Counted from the first letter of the stretch, positions 33,084-41,434 are shown. The stretch: 64,000 nt of DNA from Kitasatospora purpeofusca (GCF_000718025.1 NZ_JODS01000009.1:1-64000), one strand, 5' to 3'. A program made the numbers and translations. Notes: generated from the sequence alone by a model not told the origin.

Positions 33084-33746
33084 TCAGTCGGCCGGGAGGG
33101 CGGGCGAGCCGGGCGTTTCGGGGGTCTCGCGCAGTTCGGCGAGCAGGGTGTAGACGGTGGAGCGGGACACCTCCAGCGCCCTGGCGACGGCCGGGACCGC
33201 GCGCCGGACGGCGAGGACCCCGGCCCGGTCGAGTTCGCGGAGCACGGCGAGCCGGTCCTCGCGCCCGAGCCGCTGGAGCGGCCGGCCGTGGGCGCGCACA
33301 TAGCCGCCGATCACCTCGTTCATCCGCTCGGTCCAGTCCTGCTCGAAGAGCGGTTCCGGGCGGGGGGCGGTCGGCGCGGCGAAGGCGGCGAGCAGGGCGG
33401 CGGCGTGTTCGAGCGGGCCCCGGTCGAGGTTGACGCACAGGACGGCGGCGGGTCGGCCGTCCTCGTCGCGGAGCACCGCGCTGACCGAGGAGAGCCGTCG
33501 GCCGTCGGGCAGCAGCTTCGGGTAGGGGCCGTAGACGTCGGGGGCGGCCTGGTCCAGGGCGTCCAGCTCGCCGAGCAGCGAGGGGTCGCCCGGCCCGCGT
33601 CCGCCCATCGGGTTCCAGACGGCGAGGACCTCGTCGCGGGCGGCGTCGTGCAGCACCACCTCGGCGTAGGGCCCGAGCAGCAGGGCGACCGCCTGGCAGA
33701 CGGGGGCCCAGGCGCGCAGGCGCGGGTCGGGGGTCTCGGAGGTCAT
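33084..33746 (-). CDS. YheO/DauR-like PAS-HTH transcriptional regulator
   Basis: A 220-residue regulator. The YheO-like PAS domain covers about 10-118 (VCQAVALLLGPYAEVVLHDAARDEVLAVWNPMGGR, then GRRLSSVSAVLRDEDGRPAAVLCVNLD). A Fis-like HTH closes the protein at about 158-205 (REDRLAVLRELDRAGVLAVRRAVPAVARALEVSRSTVYTLL). DauR of Pseudomonas, which controls D-arginine catabolism, is a relative, so an amino-acid-derived signal is plausible. It precedes the aminotransferase gene. Two perfect palindromes lie directly upstream of the ATG with no ribosome-binding site, so a leaderless, self-regulated transcript is likely. Confidence 0.9.
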   Translation of the reverse strand: MTSETPDPRLRAWAPVCQAVALLLGPYAEVVLHDAARDEVLAVWNPMGGRGPGDPSLLGELDALDQAAPDVYGPYPKLLPDGRRLSSVSAVLRDEDGRPAAVLCVNLDRGPLEHAAALLAAFAAPTAPRPEPLFEQDWTERMNEVIGGYVRAHGRPLQRLGREDRLAVLRELDRAGVLAVRRAVPAVARALEVSRSTVYTLLAELRETPETPGSPALPAD

Positions 33747-33748
33747 GA

Positions 33749-33783
33749 CTGGACTGTACGTCCAGACTGGACGTTTCGTCCAG
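33749..33783 (-). promoter_or_regulatory. Twin 17-bp palindromic operators (CTGGAC-N5-GTCCAG)
   Basis: Two inverted repeats in tandem: 33749-33765 (CTGGACTGTACGTCCAG) and 33767-33783 (CTGGACGTTTCGTCCAG). They share all arm bases, are one base apart, and thus are spaced 18 bp centre to centre. They begin 2 bp upstream of the regulator ATG. They are probably the binding sites of the DauR-like protein. Confidence 0.75.
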
Positions 33784-33795
33784 GCCGGGAAGTGG

Positions 33796-33841
33796 CACGG
33801 GCCCGTCCCCCGAGTGAGAAACCCCGGGGGACGGGCCCGTG
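33796..33841 (-). terminator. Long terminator hairpin after YncE-like gene
   Basis: Perfect 17-bp stem (33796-33812 with 33825-33841) and a 12-base A-containing loop. It lies between the 3' end of the minus-strand propeller gene and the promoter of the next minus-strand gene. Confidence 0.8.
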
Positions 33842-33916
33842 ACGGATCAAGTGGGATCCGACGGATCAGGTGGGATCCGCCGGATCAGGTGGGATCCGAC
33901 GGATCAGGTGGGATCA
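33841..33916. repeat. Four tandem 19-bp repeats
   Basis: Units at 33841, 33860, 33879 and 33898, consensus GACGGATCAGGTGGGATCC, differ at only one or two positions. Each holds GGATC and GATCC arms. The last unit contributes the stop codon of the minus-strand propeller gene. It may be a slipped-strand duplication in the 3' untranslated region. Confidence 0.85.
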
Positions 33917-35581
33917 GCTGCAGGTGATCTGGAGCAGCGCCACCTTGCAGGTACGGCCGGCCGAGTCGTTGCCCGGCACCGGGTCGGCCGGGGTGCCGGC
34001 CGTCCGGGCGGTGGTGACGGCGAAGGTCCGGCCGAGGTCGAGCAGGCCGACCTGCACGGTGAAGTGGCGGGTGACGCTCGCGCCGACGGCCAGCGGACCG
34101 GCGATCGCGCAGGTCAGACGGCCGGAGGCGACGGTGCAGTCGCTGCTGGTGGCGATCATGCCGCTCGGCAGCGCCGAGGTGACGGTGACGGCGGTCACCG
34201 GGTCGGGACCGTGAGCGGTCACCGTCAGCGTGTAGTCGACCCGGCCGCCCAGCAGGCCGGACACCGGGGAGGCGGTGAGCGCGACGGCGGCGTCGGCGGT
34301 CGGCGCGACGTAGCCGAACCGGTCGGCGGGCACGACGGCGCTGGTGCCGCCCGGCGTGGTGACCCGGACGTCGACCGTCCCGGCGACCGGCGAGGCCGGT
34401 GCGGTGGCGGTGCAGGAGGTCGCGGTGCAGGAGAACGACGCGGCGTTGTGCCCGCCGAAGCTCACCGCGGTCGCGCCGGCCAGGTCGGTGCCGGTCACGA
34501 TGACCGCCGTGCCGCCGGCCTGCGGGCCCGAGGCCGGGCTGACGCCCGTGACCACCGGCGCGGGCGGCGGGAAGTCCAGCACGCTGACGGCGGACCCGTC
34601 GAAGTCGGCCAGGTAGCCACGCCGGCTGTCCGGCGTGATCGCCAGGCCGAACGGGCTCGCGCCGACCTGGAGGGTGCCGGTGACGGTGCCGCTGGCGGCG
34701 TCGATCGCGGTGAGCGTGTTGTCCGCGTAGTTGCTCGCGTAGACGGACCGGCCGTCGGGGGCGGCGGCGACCGCGTACGGGTTGGTGCCGACCTGCACGG
34801 TGGCGGTGACGGTCCGGTGCGCGGTGTCCAGCACGCTGACGGTGGAGTCGCCGCCGTTGGCGGTCCACAGCCGGGAGCCGTCGGGGGCGAGGGCGAGGCC
34901 GAACACGCCGTGGCCCACCGGTATCGAGGCGCCGACCGCGGCGGTGGCGGTGTCGATCACGTCGACCCGCTGGTCGCCGGAGGCGGCGACGTACACGGAC
35001 GCGCCGTCCGGGGCGACGGCCACACCGTGCGGCTCGGCGCCGACCGGGACGGTCGCGGTGACGGTGGCGGTGGCGGTGTCCAGCACGCTGACCGTGCCGG
35101 CCTCGGCGTTGGTCACATAGGCGTGGGCCCCGTCGGGGGCGACCGCCACACCGAAGGCGCCCGCGCCGACCGGGACGGTGGCGGCGACCGTGCCGGTGGC
35201 GGTGTCGACCACGCTGACCGTGCCGTCGAGGTGGTGGGTGAGGTAGGCGTGCAGACCGTCCGGCGCGACGGCGGCGGCGTAGGAGCCGGTGCCGGCGGTG
35301 AAGGTGCCGGCGACCGTGCCGGTGGCGGTGGACAGGACGGTGACCGTGCCGCTGCCCTGGCTGGTCACATAGGCCCGGGCGCCGTCCGGGGTGAGCGCGA
35401 CGCCCGCCGGGTAGGGCGCGACGGTGACGGTGGCCGCCACCGCGGGCGGCAGCCCGGCGGCCGCGGCGGCGCCTGCGGCGTCGGCGGACGCGGCACCGGG
35501 CTGGGCCAGCAGGGCGGCCGTGGCCGCGCCGACGGCGGCCGCGGCCGTCCAGAAGCGGCGCGGGGACGGGCGTGTTGTCAC
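33914..35581 (-). CDS. Secreted YncE/YVTN-type beta-propeller protein with IPT/TIG and DUF11-like domains
   Basis: A 555-residue exported protein. The signal peptide covers about 1-34 (FWTAAAAVGAATAALLAQPGAASA). It is followed by seven or eight beta-propeller repeats of about 42 residues (VAPDGxxAYVTN...GTVSVLDTATxTVTATVPVG) to about 330. An IPT/TIG immunoglobulin-like domain comes next (PVVTGVSPASGPQAGGTAVIVTG), then a DUF11-like module (VDYTLTVTAHGPDPVTAVTVTSALP). Three or four Cys pairs sit in the last third. It may bind surface or matrix ligands; enzymatic activity is not expected. GTG 35581 follows a GGAG. The near-identical blades show recent internal expansion. Confidence 0.9.
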   Translation of the reverse strand: MTTRPSPRRFWTAAAAVGAATAALLAQPGAASADAAGAAAAAGLPPAVAATVTVAPYPAGVALTPDGARAYVTSQGSGTVTVLSTATGTVAGTFTAGTGSYAAAVAPDGLHAYLTHHLDGTVSVVDTATGTVAATVPVGAGAFGVAVAPDGAHAYVTNAEAGTVSVLDTATATVTATVPVGAEPHGVAVAPDGASVYVAASGDQRVDVIDTATAAVGASIPVGHGVFGLALAPDGSRLWTANGGDSTVSVLDTAHRTVTATVQVGTNPYAVAAAPDGRSVYASNYADNTLTAIDAASGTVTGTLQVGASPFGLAITPDSRRGYLADFDGSAVSVLDFPPPAPVVTGVSPASGPQAGGTAVIVTGTDLAGATAVSFGGHNAASFSCTATSCTATAPASPVAGTVDVRVTTPGGTSAVVPADRFGYVAPTADAAVALTASPVSGLLGGRVDYTLTVTAHGPDPVTAVTVTSALPSGMIATSSDCTVASGRLTCAIAGPLAVGASVTRHFTVQVGLLDLGRTFAVTTARTAGTPADPVPGNDSAGRTCKVALLQITCS

Positions 35582-35763
35582 GGGATCTCCAGACTCGTCG
35601 GAATCGTCGGAACCGGACGCTTCACGGCCGCACCGGGCTTTCCGGGCGACCCGGGGGGACCGTCCGGATCGCCCGAAGCGTAGAAGGTCGATTGACGAAG
35701 CGTCAGGAGATGACCGGGATTGTTGCCAACCGTTCAAGTCTGTTCAATTGGTCACTATTCGAA

Positions 35764-35795
35764 CCGCCCGGCCCCCCATTGGCGGGGGCCCGGGC
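35764..35795 (-). terminator. Terminator after DUF574 methyltransferase gene
   Basis: CCGCCCGG plus CCCCC on the left pairs with GGGGG, a bulged C, and CCGGGCGG on the right, across a short A/T-containing loop (ATTGGC region). It starts 10 bases beyond the minus-strand stop. Confidence 0.6.
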
Positions 35796-35804
35796 GGCGC
35801 GGGC

Positions 35805-36659
35805 TCAGCGCTTGACGGCCACTCCGCCGTACATCGCGATGTCCTGGTCCCGGATCGGCGCGGCGTCCGGGTCCGGGTTCCAGTGGTGGACCAGGGTGAC
35901 GCCGGGGTCCAGCAGCTCGTAGCCGTCGAAGAAGGCCAGGGTCTCGGCGCGGTCGCGGATCTGCAGCGGGATGCCCCGCGCGTTGTACTCGCGGCCCACG
36001 CCGCCGACGCCCACCGGGTCGGTGTCGCCGGTGAAGACGGTCAGGGCGAGGAAGCTGCCCGGCGCCAGGCGGTCCATCAGTCGCCGCACCAGGCCCTGCG
36101 GGTCGTCCGCGTCGAGGACGAAGTGCACGATGGCGATCAGCGACAGGGCCACCGGCCGGGAGAGGTCGAGCACCTGGCGCAGCGCCGGTGAGTCCAGGAT
36201 CGAGTCGACGTCGCGCAGGTCGGCGTCCAGGTAGGCGGTGCGGCCCTCCGGCGCGCTGGACATCAGCGCGCGGGCGTGGGTCAGCACGATCGGGTCGTTG
36301 TCGACGTACACCACCCGTGATTCCGGGGCCACCGCCTGGGCGATCTCGTGCACGTTCGGCGAGGTGGGGATGCCCGTGCCGATGTCCAGGAACTGCCGCA
36401 CCCCGTGCTTCTCGGCGAGGTGGCGGACCACCCGCTCCATGAAGGTGCGGGTGGTCCGCATCGAGGTCGGCAGGGCCGGCCAGGCCTGCACGGAGGCGTG
36501 GGCGGCGACCCGGTCCGGCGCGAAGTTGGTCTTGCCGCCGATGAGGTAGTCGTACACCCGGGCCGAGTGCGGGACGTCCATCCGGAGGTCCACTCCCGTC
36601 CACGACTCCCGGGCCGCCTCGCCCGGCCGCTCCCCCGACACCCAGTCAGCGCGCCCCAT
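35805..36659 (-). CDS. SAM-dependent methyltransferase, DUF574 family
   Basis: A 284-residue protein of the actinobacterial S-adenosylmethionine-binding DUF574 family. Signature pieces are ARVYDYLIGGKTNFAPDR (33-50), the SAM loop FLDIGTGIPTSPNVHE (about 89-104), VVYVDNDPIVLTHARALM and the late HFVLDADDP. Targets are unknown; these genes are present in many copies in streptomycetes. GGGAGAG upstream supports ATG 36659. It is monocistronic with its own terminator. Confidence 0.92.
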   Translation of the reverse strand: MGRADWVSGERPGEAARESWTGVDLRMDVPHSARVYDYLIGGKTNFAPDRVAAHASVQAWPALPTSMRTTRTFMERVVRHLAEKHGVRQFLDIGTGIPTSPNVHEIAQAVAPESRVVYVDNDPIVLTHARALMSSAPEGRTAYLDADLRDVDSILDSPALRQVLDLSRPVALSLIAIVHFVLDADDPQGLVRRLMDRLAPGSFLALTVFTGDTDPVGVGGVGREYNARGIPLQIRDRAETLAFFDGYELLDPGVTLVHHWNPDPDAAPIRDQDIAMYGGVAVKR

Positions 36660-36817
36660 GTCGCTCTCCCGCTCTTCCCCGTGTGACGTTCCGGTCCGGC
36701 CCCGTCGGCGGCCCGCCGCGTCAACTCGGCGGCAGGCGCGCCTTCGTGCGCACGGAAACCGACCGTACACCAGGGGAACGGGCGGTGCCTGAACGGGTGG
36801 CGCGATCGGGCAGCGGC

Positions 36818-37267
36818 TCAGACCTGCCCGAACAGCGCCGCGAAGGCCGCCTCCAGACCGGTCACCGCCGCCGCCAGCACCGCGACCGTGCGCAGCGCGT
36901 CGACCACGGTGCCGACCCGGCGGCGCAGCGGGCCCTCGCGGGGCTCGTCGAGCGCCGTCTCGGCGAGGATCCCGGCCAGGGCGGCGTCCGCGTCCTCGGC
37001 GTCGGCGTCCGCGACGGCGCCCGGCCGTTCGGCCCGCAGCCGGGCGAGCGCGGCGCGCAGCGACTCGGCCGCCGCGCGCAGTGCCTCCGGTCCGGGCGGG
37101 GCCGCCGGGGCCGCGTCGGCGCCGATCCGCACGGTCGCGCCCTGGCCGCCGGCCACCGGGCCGTGCACGGTGGAGCCGACCACCTGGACCCCGCCGGTGT
37201 TCCAATTGGCCCCGGCGGGAGGCCGGTTCGCCTCCGGCCCGGCGGTGGCGTCGGTGTCCTCGGTCAC
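36818..37267 (-). CDS. Small partner protein of unknown membrane cassette
   Basis: A 149-residue protein of unknown function. Residues 25-41 carry GGVQVVGSTVHGPVAGG, identical to a stretch at the C-terminus of the protein encoded just upstream. A helical, acidic central part (60-115, AAAESLRAALARLRAE) follows, then a hydrophobic C-terminal segment (about 119-147, VGTVVDALRTVAVLAAAVTGLEAAFAALF) that may insert in the membrane. Its GTG overlaps the TGA of the upstream gene (GTGA), so the two are translated as a unit. No family recognised. Confidence 0.78.
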   Translation of the reverse strand: MTEDTDATAGPEANRPPAGANWNTGGVQVVGSTVHGPVAGGQGATVRIGADAAPAAPPGPEALRAAAESLRAALARLRAERPGAVADADAEDADAALAGILAETALDEPREGPLRRRVGTVVDALRTVAVLAAAVTGLEAAFAALFGQV

Positions 37268-39423
37268 TTGCCCTTCCCCTTCTCCTTGCCGATGTCCACC
37301 CGGGCCCCGGCACCGCCCGCGACCGGGCCGTGCACGGTGGAACCCACCACCTGGACACCGCCGTTGTTGATGTTGGTGATGCTCTGCGACTGCTCCTCGA
37401 AGGCGGCGCTGTCGTAGCCGCGCGCCTTCAGTTCGGCGCCGACCGCGCTGAACACCCGCTCGGTCACGGTGCTCAGGAAGCGCTGCACGTCGTGCTCCTG
37501 GAAGATGTTCTGGTAGGTCGCGCCGGCGCCGAGTTCGCGGACACTCGACCGGGGCGCGTAGTCCACGGCGTAGCCGGCCCGGGTCAGGTGGCGGTACCGG
37601 CGGGCGAGCCGGGCGGCCCGGCGGCGCGACTGCCAGACCTGCCGGACCTGGCCGACGGCGATCGCCGCGTCCCCGCCCAGCCGGCGCCCGGACCAGGCGA
37701 GCGCGTTCATCGCGTGCATGAAGCCGGAGCGGTGCCCCAGCAGGTCGACCACGTGGTACTCCTGCGCCACCGGGCCCAGCACGTACGGCAGCCACTCCAG
37801 GTACAGCAGGCCGCCGCGGGTGCTCGCCCGGACCAGCACGGTGACCACGACCTCCTCCTGCCAGGAGCCGACCCGGATCGCCAGGTAGTGCCGGAGCCGC
37901 TCGTGGCCGGAGCGGCTCAGCAGGTCGGCCCAGGCCGGTTCGAGCAGGACCTGCTCCCCGGCCCGGCCGGACATCGCGCCCAGCCAGCTGTCCGGGGCGT
38001 CGTCGCGCAGGCTCGGCCGGAACACCCGGTCGGTGACGGAGAGTCCTCGCAGGGAGTCCTCCGGGTAGCGCGGGTCCTGGGCGAGCGCGCGGACCCGCGC
38101 CGCGACGGAGCGGTAGAGGGTGGTGGTGTCGATCGGGTCCGGCACCCGGCCCTGCGCGGCCCGGTCGGCGGAGGGGCGCAGCTCGAAGGTCATCCGCCAG
38201 ATCCGGCCGGCCTTGCCGAGGCCGACCAGGGGGGCCTGGCGCTGGTAGAGGAGTTCCGGTCCGGCCTGCTGCTCGCCCAGCCGCTCGTACACCCGGGCGG
38301 TCCGCGGGCCGCGGGGGCTCGGCGGCGGGACGGGGGTGGGGTCCATCCCCACCAGGGCGGACAGCCGGCGCCGCAGCCGGTAGCGCAGCCGGGCGGCGGC
38401 CAGCCAGAGCAGGGCCAGTTCGACCAGTACACCGGCGCCGATCGGGCCGAACAGGTCTGGAACGAAGACCCGGTTCAGGTCGGAGCCCTCGAGCGGGCCG
38501 TAGAGGTAGACCGCGGCGGCGGCCACCAGGGTCAGGGTGGCGAGCAGCCGGCCGAGGCCGGCGACGGCGCCGCGCCAGCCGGTGGCGCGCGGCGACCTCG
38601 GGGTGATCATCAGCCGCTCGATCTCCAGGCCGAGCCGGTGGTCCATCCGGCCGGACCCGAGGCCGCCGCCGGCCAGGGTGAGCAGCACGAGCAGCGCCAG
38701 GGCCGCGAGTCCGGCGCCCACGCCGAGCACCGGGAAGGCCAGCACCACGACCAGGACGCAGAACAGGCCGGTCCTGGCCTCCCAGCGGCGGGCGGTCAGG
38801 GCCTCGTGCAGGACCCGGACGAGGTCGGTGCCGGGCGAGGGGGCGGGGATCCGGAAGGACTGCTCGACCAGTTCCTCGATCAGCGCGGCGCGGAAGCGGC
38901 GGTCCAGCCAGGCGGCGGCGCACAGGTAGCGGGTGGCGTCGCCGGGGACGGTGCCCGCCTGGTGGTGCAGGTTCTCGGGCGTCGCCGGGACGGCGGGGCC
39001 GGAGGCGGGAGCGGCGGCGGGTGCGGGGCCCGACGCGGGAGCGGCAGCGGGCGCGGGGCCGGGCGTACCGGCGGAGGTGAACGAGGGGCCGAGGTACGTC
39101 GGGGTGTCGTGGGACTCCGGCGGGTCGGCGGGCACCTGATCGACGGGCGCGTGATCGGCGGGCGCCGGCCCGGCGGGTACCGGCTCTGGTGGCGTCGACC
39201 GCTGCTGCGGTACCGGCCTCGATCCCGGTGGGAGGACCGGCCCGGTCCTGATCGGCGGCGGTGGCGGTGCCGGTGGTGGTGACGGCGACCGCGGTGACGG
39301 CGGCGGATACCCCGGCGGCGGGGCGGGCGGTCGGGGCGGCGGGTAGAGCGAGGGCGGAGGGTAGGGCGGTGGTGTCCGCGAGGGTTCCTGCGGCGGAGGT
39401 GGCGGTGGGGTGCCACTGTCCAT
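37264..39423 (-). CDS. Large proline-rich multi-pass membrane protein of unknown function
   Basis: A 719-residue protein. Residues 1-150 are extremely Pro/Ala-rich, with a tandem APAAAPASGP at 124-143. Four hydrophobic segments follow (about 217-236, 238-255, 289-308, 325-345). Then comes a 340-residue cytoplasmic-looking region of mixed alpha/beta type (YLEWLPYVLGPVAQEYHVVDLLGHRSG, 541-567) with an Arg-rich helix at 593-615. The C-terminus repeats GGVQVVGSTVHGPVAGG (688-704) as in its partner and ends KEKGKGK. I recognise no catalytic motif. ATG 39423 follows GGGGA. It is divergent from nsrR. Confidence 0.8.
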   Translation of the reverse strand: MDSGTPPPPPPQEPSRTPPPYPPPSLYPPPRPPAPPPGYPPPSPRSPSPPPAPPPPPIRTGPVLPPGSRPVPQQRSTPPEPVPAGPAPADHAPVDQVPADPPESHDTPTYLGPSFTSAGTPGPAPAAAPASGPAPAAAPASGPAVPATPENLHHQAGTVPGDATRYLCAAAWLDRRFRAALIEELVEQSFRIPAPSPGTDLVRVLHEALTARRWEARTGLFCVLVVVLAFPVLGVGAGLAALALLVLLTLAGGGLGSGRMDHRLGLEIERLMITPRSPRATGWRGAVAGLGRLLATLTLVAAAAVYLYGPLEGSDLNRVFVPDLFGPIGAGVLVELALLWLAAARLRYRLRRRLSALVGMDPTPVPPPSPRGPRTARVYERLGEQQAGPELLYQRQAPLVGLGKAGRIWRMTFELRPSADRAAQGRVPDPIDTTTLYRSVAARVRALAQDPRYPEDSLRGLSVTDRVFRPSLRDDAPDSWLGAMSGRAGEQVLLEPAWADLLSRSGHERLRHYLAIRVGSWQEEVVVTVLVRASTRGGLLYLEWLPYVLGPVAQEYHVVDLLGHRSGFMHAMNALAWSGRRLGGDAAIAVGQVRQVWQSRRRAARLARRYRHLTRAGYAVDYAPRSSVRELGAGATYQNIFQEHDVQRFLSTVTERVFSAVGAELKARGYDSAAFEEQSQSITNINNGGVQVVGSTVHGPVAGGAGARVDIGKEKGKGK

Positions 39424-39554
39424 GCTGTCCCCATTCCCCAGGTCGTATTCCGGCGAACGAGCTCGGCCAGTAAAGCAGTTGACCTGCCCGACGGACAGCG
39501 CGCCGGACGCTTCGGCGGGTAACGGTTCGGCTCCGCCGAGTGGCGCGTGCAGGG

Positions 39555-39578
39555 AATTGGAGTCCTGGAGTCGCATTC
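39555..39578. promoter_or_regulatory. Probable NsrR autoregulatory site
   Basis: The stretch AATTGG...GTCGCATT, 16 bp before the nsrR GTG, matches in reverse orientation the streptomycete NsrR box as I recall it (AAC-CG-ATCTGAGAT-CCAGTT). Several positions deviate, so the assignment is weaker than the hmp site. Confidence 0.45.
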
Positions 39579-39593
39579 GCTAGCCTTTCGAAC

Positions 39594-40073
39594 GTGAGGC
39601 TGACCAAGAGCACCGACATCGCCCTCCGCATCGCCATGCGGCTGGCCGTCCTCGACGAGGGGGCCAACCCGACCACCCGCGAGGTGGCCGAGGCGGTCGG
39701 CGTGCCCTACACCCACGCCGCCAAGGTGGTCAGCCGACTGCAGCACCTCGGCGTGGTGGAAGCGCGGCGCGGTCACGGCGGGGGCCTGTCCCTCACCGCG
39801 GCCGGCCGCACCGGCTCGCTCGGCCCGCTGCTGCGCGAGCTGGAGGGAGTGGGCGACGTGGTCGGCTGCGAGGACGAACCGCCGTGCCCGCTGCGGGCCG
39901 CCTGCCGACTGCGCGGGGCACTGCGCACCGCGCAGGAGGCGTTCTTCGCCACCCTGGACCCGCTCTCGATCGGCGATCTGGTGGCCGCGCCGACCGGCCC
40001 GGTCCTGCTCGGCCTCACCGCTCGACCCGGTCCCGGCACAGGGCCCGGCCGCGACGCCGGCCCCTCCGACTGA
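39594..40073 (+). CDS. nsrR: Rrf2-family nitric-oxide-sensing repressor NsrR
   Basis: A 159-residue Rrf2 winged-helix regulator (VRLTKSTDIALRIAMRLAVL, then TTREVAEAVGVPYTHAAKVVSRLQHLGVVEARRGHGGGLSL). Three cysteines, Cys92, Cys98 and Cys104 (GCEDEPPCPLRAACRL), are spaced as the iron-sulfur cluster ligands of NsrR. NO destroys the cluster and releases DNA. The flavohaemoglobin gene follows 146 bp downstream with an NsrR-like box, which is the classic target. GTG 39594 is chosen because the family start VRLTKxTD is at that codon. Confidence 0.93.
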   Translation: MRLTKSTDIALRIAMRLAVLDEGANPTTREVAEAVGVPYTHAAKVVSRLQHLGVVEARRGHGGGLSLTAAGRTGSLGPLLRELEGVGDVVGCEDEPPCPLRAACRLRGALRTAQEAFFATLDPLSIGDLVAAPTGPVLLGLTARPGPGTGPGRDAGPSD

Positions 40074-40182
40074 CCCGCCCCGGCCCCTATCGCGACCCCG
40101 ACCCCGACCCCGAGCACCCCACCACCGCACCCCACCACCGCACGGCACCACCGCACGCCGGTCCGCGCATCCGCACGGGCAA

Positions 40183-40207
40183 AAATACGACTCTCAGATT
40201 CCAGTTT
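40183..40207 (+). promoter_or_regulatory. NsrR box upstream of hmp
   Basis: An imperfect palindrome in an A/T-rich patch 13 bp before the hmp ATG. It starts AAATACGA, has a central CTCTCAGAT, and ends TCCAGTTT. This fits the hmp/nsrR boxes of Streptomyces coelicolor as I recall them (AACACG-ATCTGA-ATTCCAGTT). It would place bound NsrR over the start site. Confidence 0.7.
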
Positions 40208-40219
40208 GGAGCGCCTCCG

Positions 40220-41434
40220 ATGCTGTCCGCCAAGTCCGCCGAGGTCGTCGAAGCCACCCTGCCCGTCGTGGGTGGTGCCATCGGCGAGATCACGCCGCTG
40301 TTCTACGACCGGATGTTCGCCGCCCACCCGGAGCTGCTGCGCGACCTGTTCAACCGGGGCAACCAGTCCAACGGCAGCCAGCGGCAGGCGCTCGCGGGCT
40401 CGATAGCCGCCTTCGCGACCGCCCTGATCGCCGCCCCGGACACCCGTCCGGACGCGCTGCTCGCCCGCATCGCGCACAAGCACGTCTCGGTCGGCATCAG
40501 CGAGGACCAGTACCGGATCGTCCACGAGCACCTGTTCGCCGCCATCGTGGAGGTGCTCGGCGAGGCCGTCACCCCCGAGGTCGCGGCCGCCTGGGACGAG
40601 GTCTACTGGCTGATGGCGAACGCCCTGATCGCCGTCGAGGATCGGCTGCGCGCCGAGAGCGCCGCCGCCCAGCACCTCGACCCCGCCGACCTCTGGCGCC
40701 CGTACACCCTGGTCGCCCGCCACCCGGAGACCGACGACGTCACCACCTACCTGGTCCGCCCGGCCGACGGCGGCCCGCTGCCGGCCGCCAGGCCCGGCCA
40801 GTACCTGTCGGTGCGCGCCGAACTCCCCGACGGCGCCCGGCAGATCCGCCAGTACAGCCTGTCCGGCGTGGCGGACGGCGCGCTCCGGTTCACCGTCAAG
40901 CGGGCCGCCGCCGAGGCCGCGGGCGGCCCGGCCGGCGAGGTCTCCAACCACCTGCACGAGCACCTGCGCGCCGGGGACGTCCTCGACGTCGCCCCGCCGT
41001 TCGGCGACGTCGCGCTCGCCGAGGGCGAGGGCCCGCTGCTGCTCGCCTCGGCCGGCATCGGCAACACGCCGATCACCGCCATGCTGGCCCATCTCGCCGC
41101 CACCGGATCCACCCGCCGGGTCGTCACCGTGCACGGCGACCGCGACCAGCTGTCGCACGCCTTCCGGGCCGAGCTCGCCCAGCTGACCGCCAAGCTGCCG
41201 GACGCCGCCGCCCACGTCTTCTACGAGCGGCCGCTCGGCGACTGGCCGGCCGGGCGGACCGGCCTGGTCGACCTCTCCACGGTCGACGTCCCCGCGGGCG
41301 CCACCGCCTACCTCTGCGGCCCGCTGCCCTTCCTGCGCTCGGTCCGGGCCCAGCTCCTCGCGGCGGGCGTCCCGGCCGCCGACATCCACTACGAGGTGTT
41401 CGGCCCCGACCTCTGGCTCGGCCAGGACGCCTGA
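40220..41434 (+). CDS. hmp: Flavohaemoglobin, NO dioxygenase
   Basis: A 404-residue enzyme converting NO and O2 to nitrate with NAD(P)H. The globin domain (1-140) includes the proximal histidine in RIAHKHVSVGI (about 85) and the B/E-helix region FYDRMFAAHPELLRDLFN and NQSNGSQ. The FAD-binding part has RQYSLSG (about 215-220), and the NAD part has ASAGIGNTPITAMLAHL (about 276) and YLCGPLPFLRSV. Length is standard for Hmp. It is next to nsrR and behind an NsrR box, so it is probably induced by NO. ATG at 40220. Confidence 0.95.
   Translation: MLSAKSAEVVEATLPVVGGAIGEITPLFYDRMFAAHPELLRDLFNRGNQSNGSQRQALAGSIAAFATALIAAPDTRPDALLARIAHKHVSVGISEDQYRIVHEHLFAAIVEVLGEAVTPEVAAAWDEVYWLMANALIAVEDRLRAESAAAQHLDPADLWRPYTLVARHPETDDVTTYLVRPADGGPLPAARPGQYLSVRAELPDGARQIRQYSLSGVADGALRFTVKRAAAEAAGGPAGEVSNHLHEHLRAGDVLDVAPPFGDVALAEGEGPLLLASAGIGNTPITAMLAHLAATGSTRRVVTVHGDRDQLSHAFRAELAQLTAKLPDAAAHVFYERPLGDWPAGRTGLVDLSTVDVPAGATAYLCGPLPFLRSVRAQLLAAGVPAADIHYEVFGPDLWLGQDA

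Noticed and set aside
37081..39282. 733-codon plus-strand frame opposite the membrane cassette
   Set aside because: Lacks hydrophobic structure or domains; the minus strand has coherent membrane segments, overlap start and shared signature.
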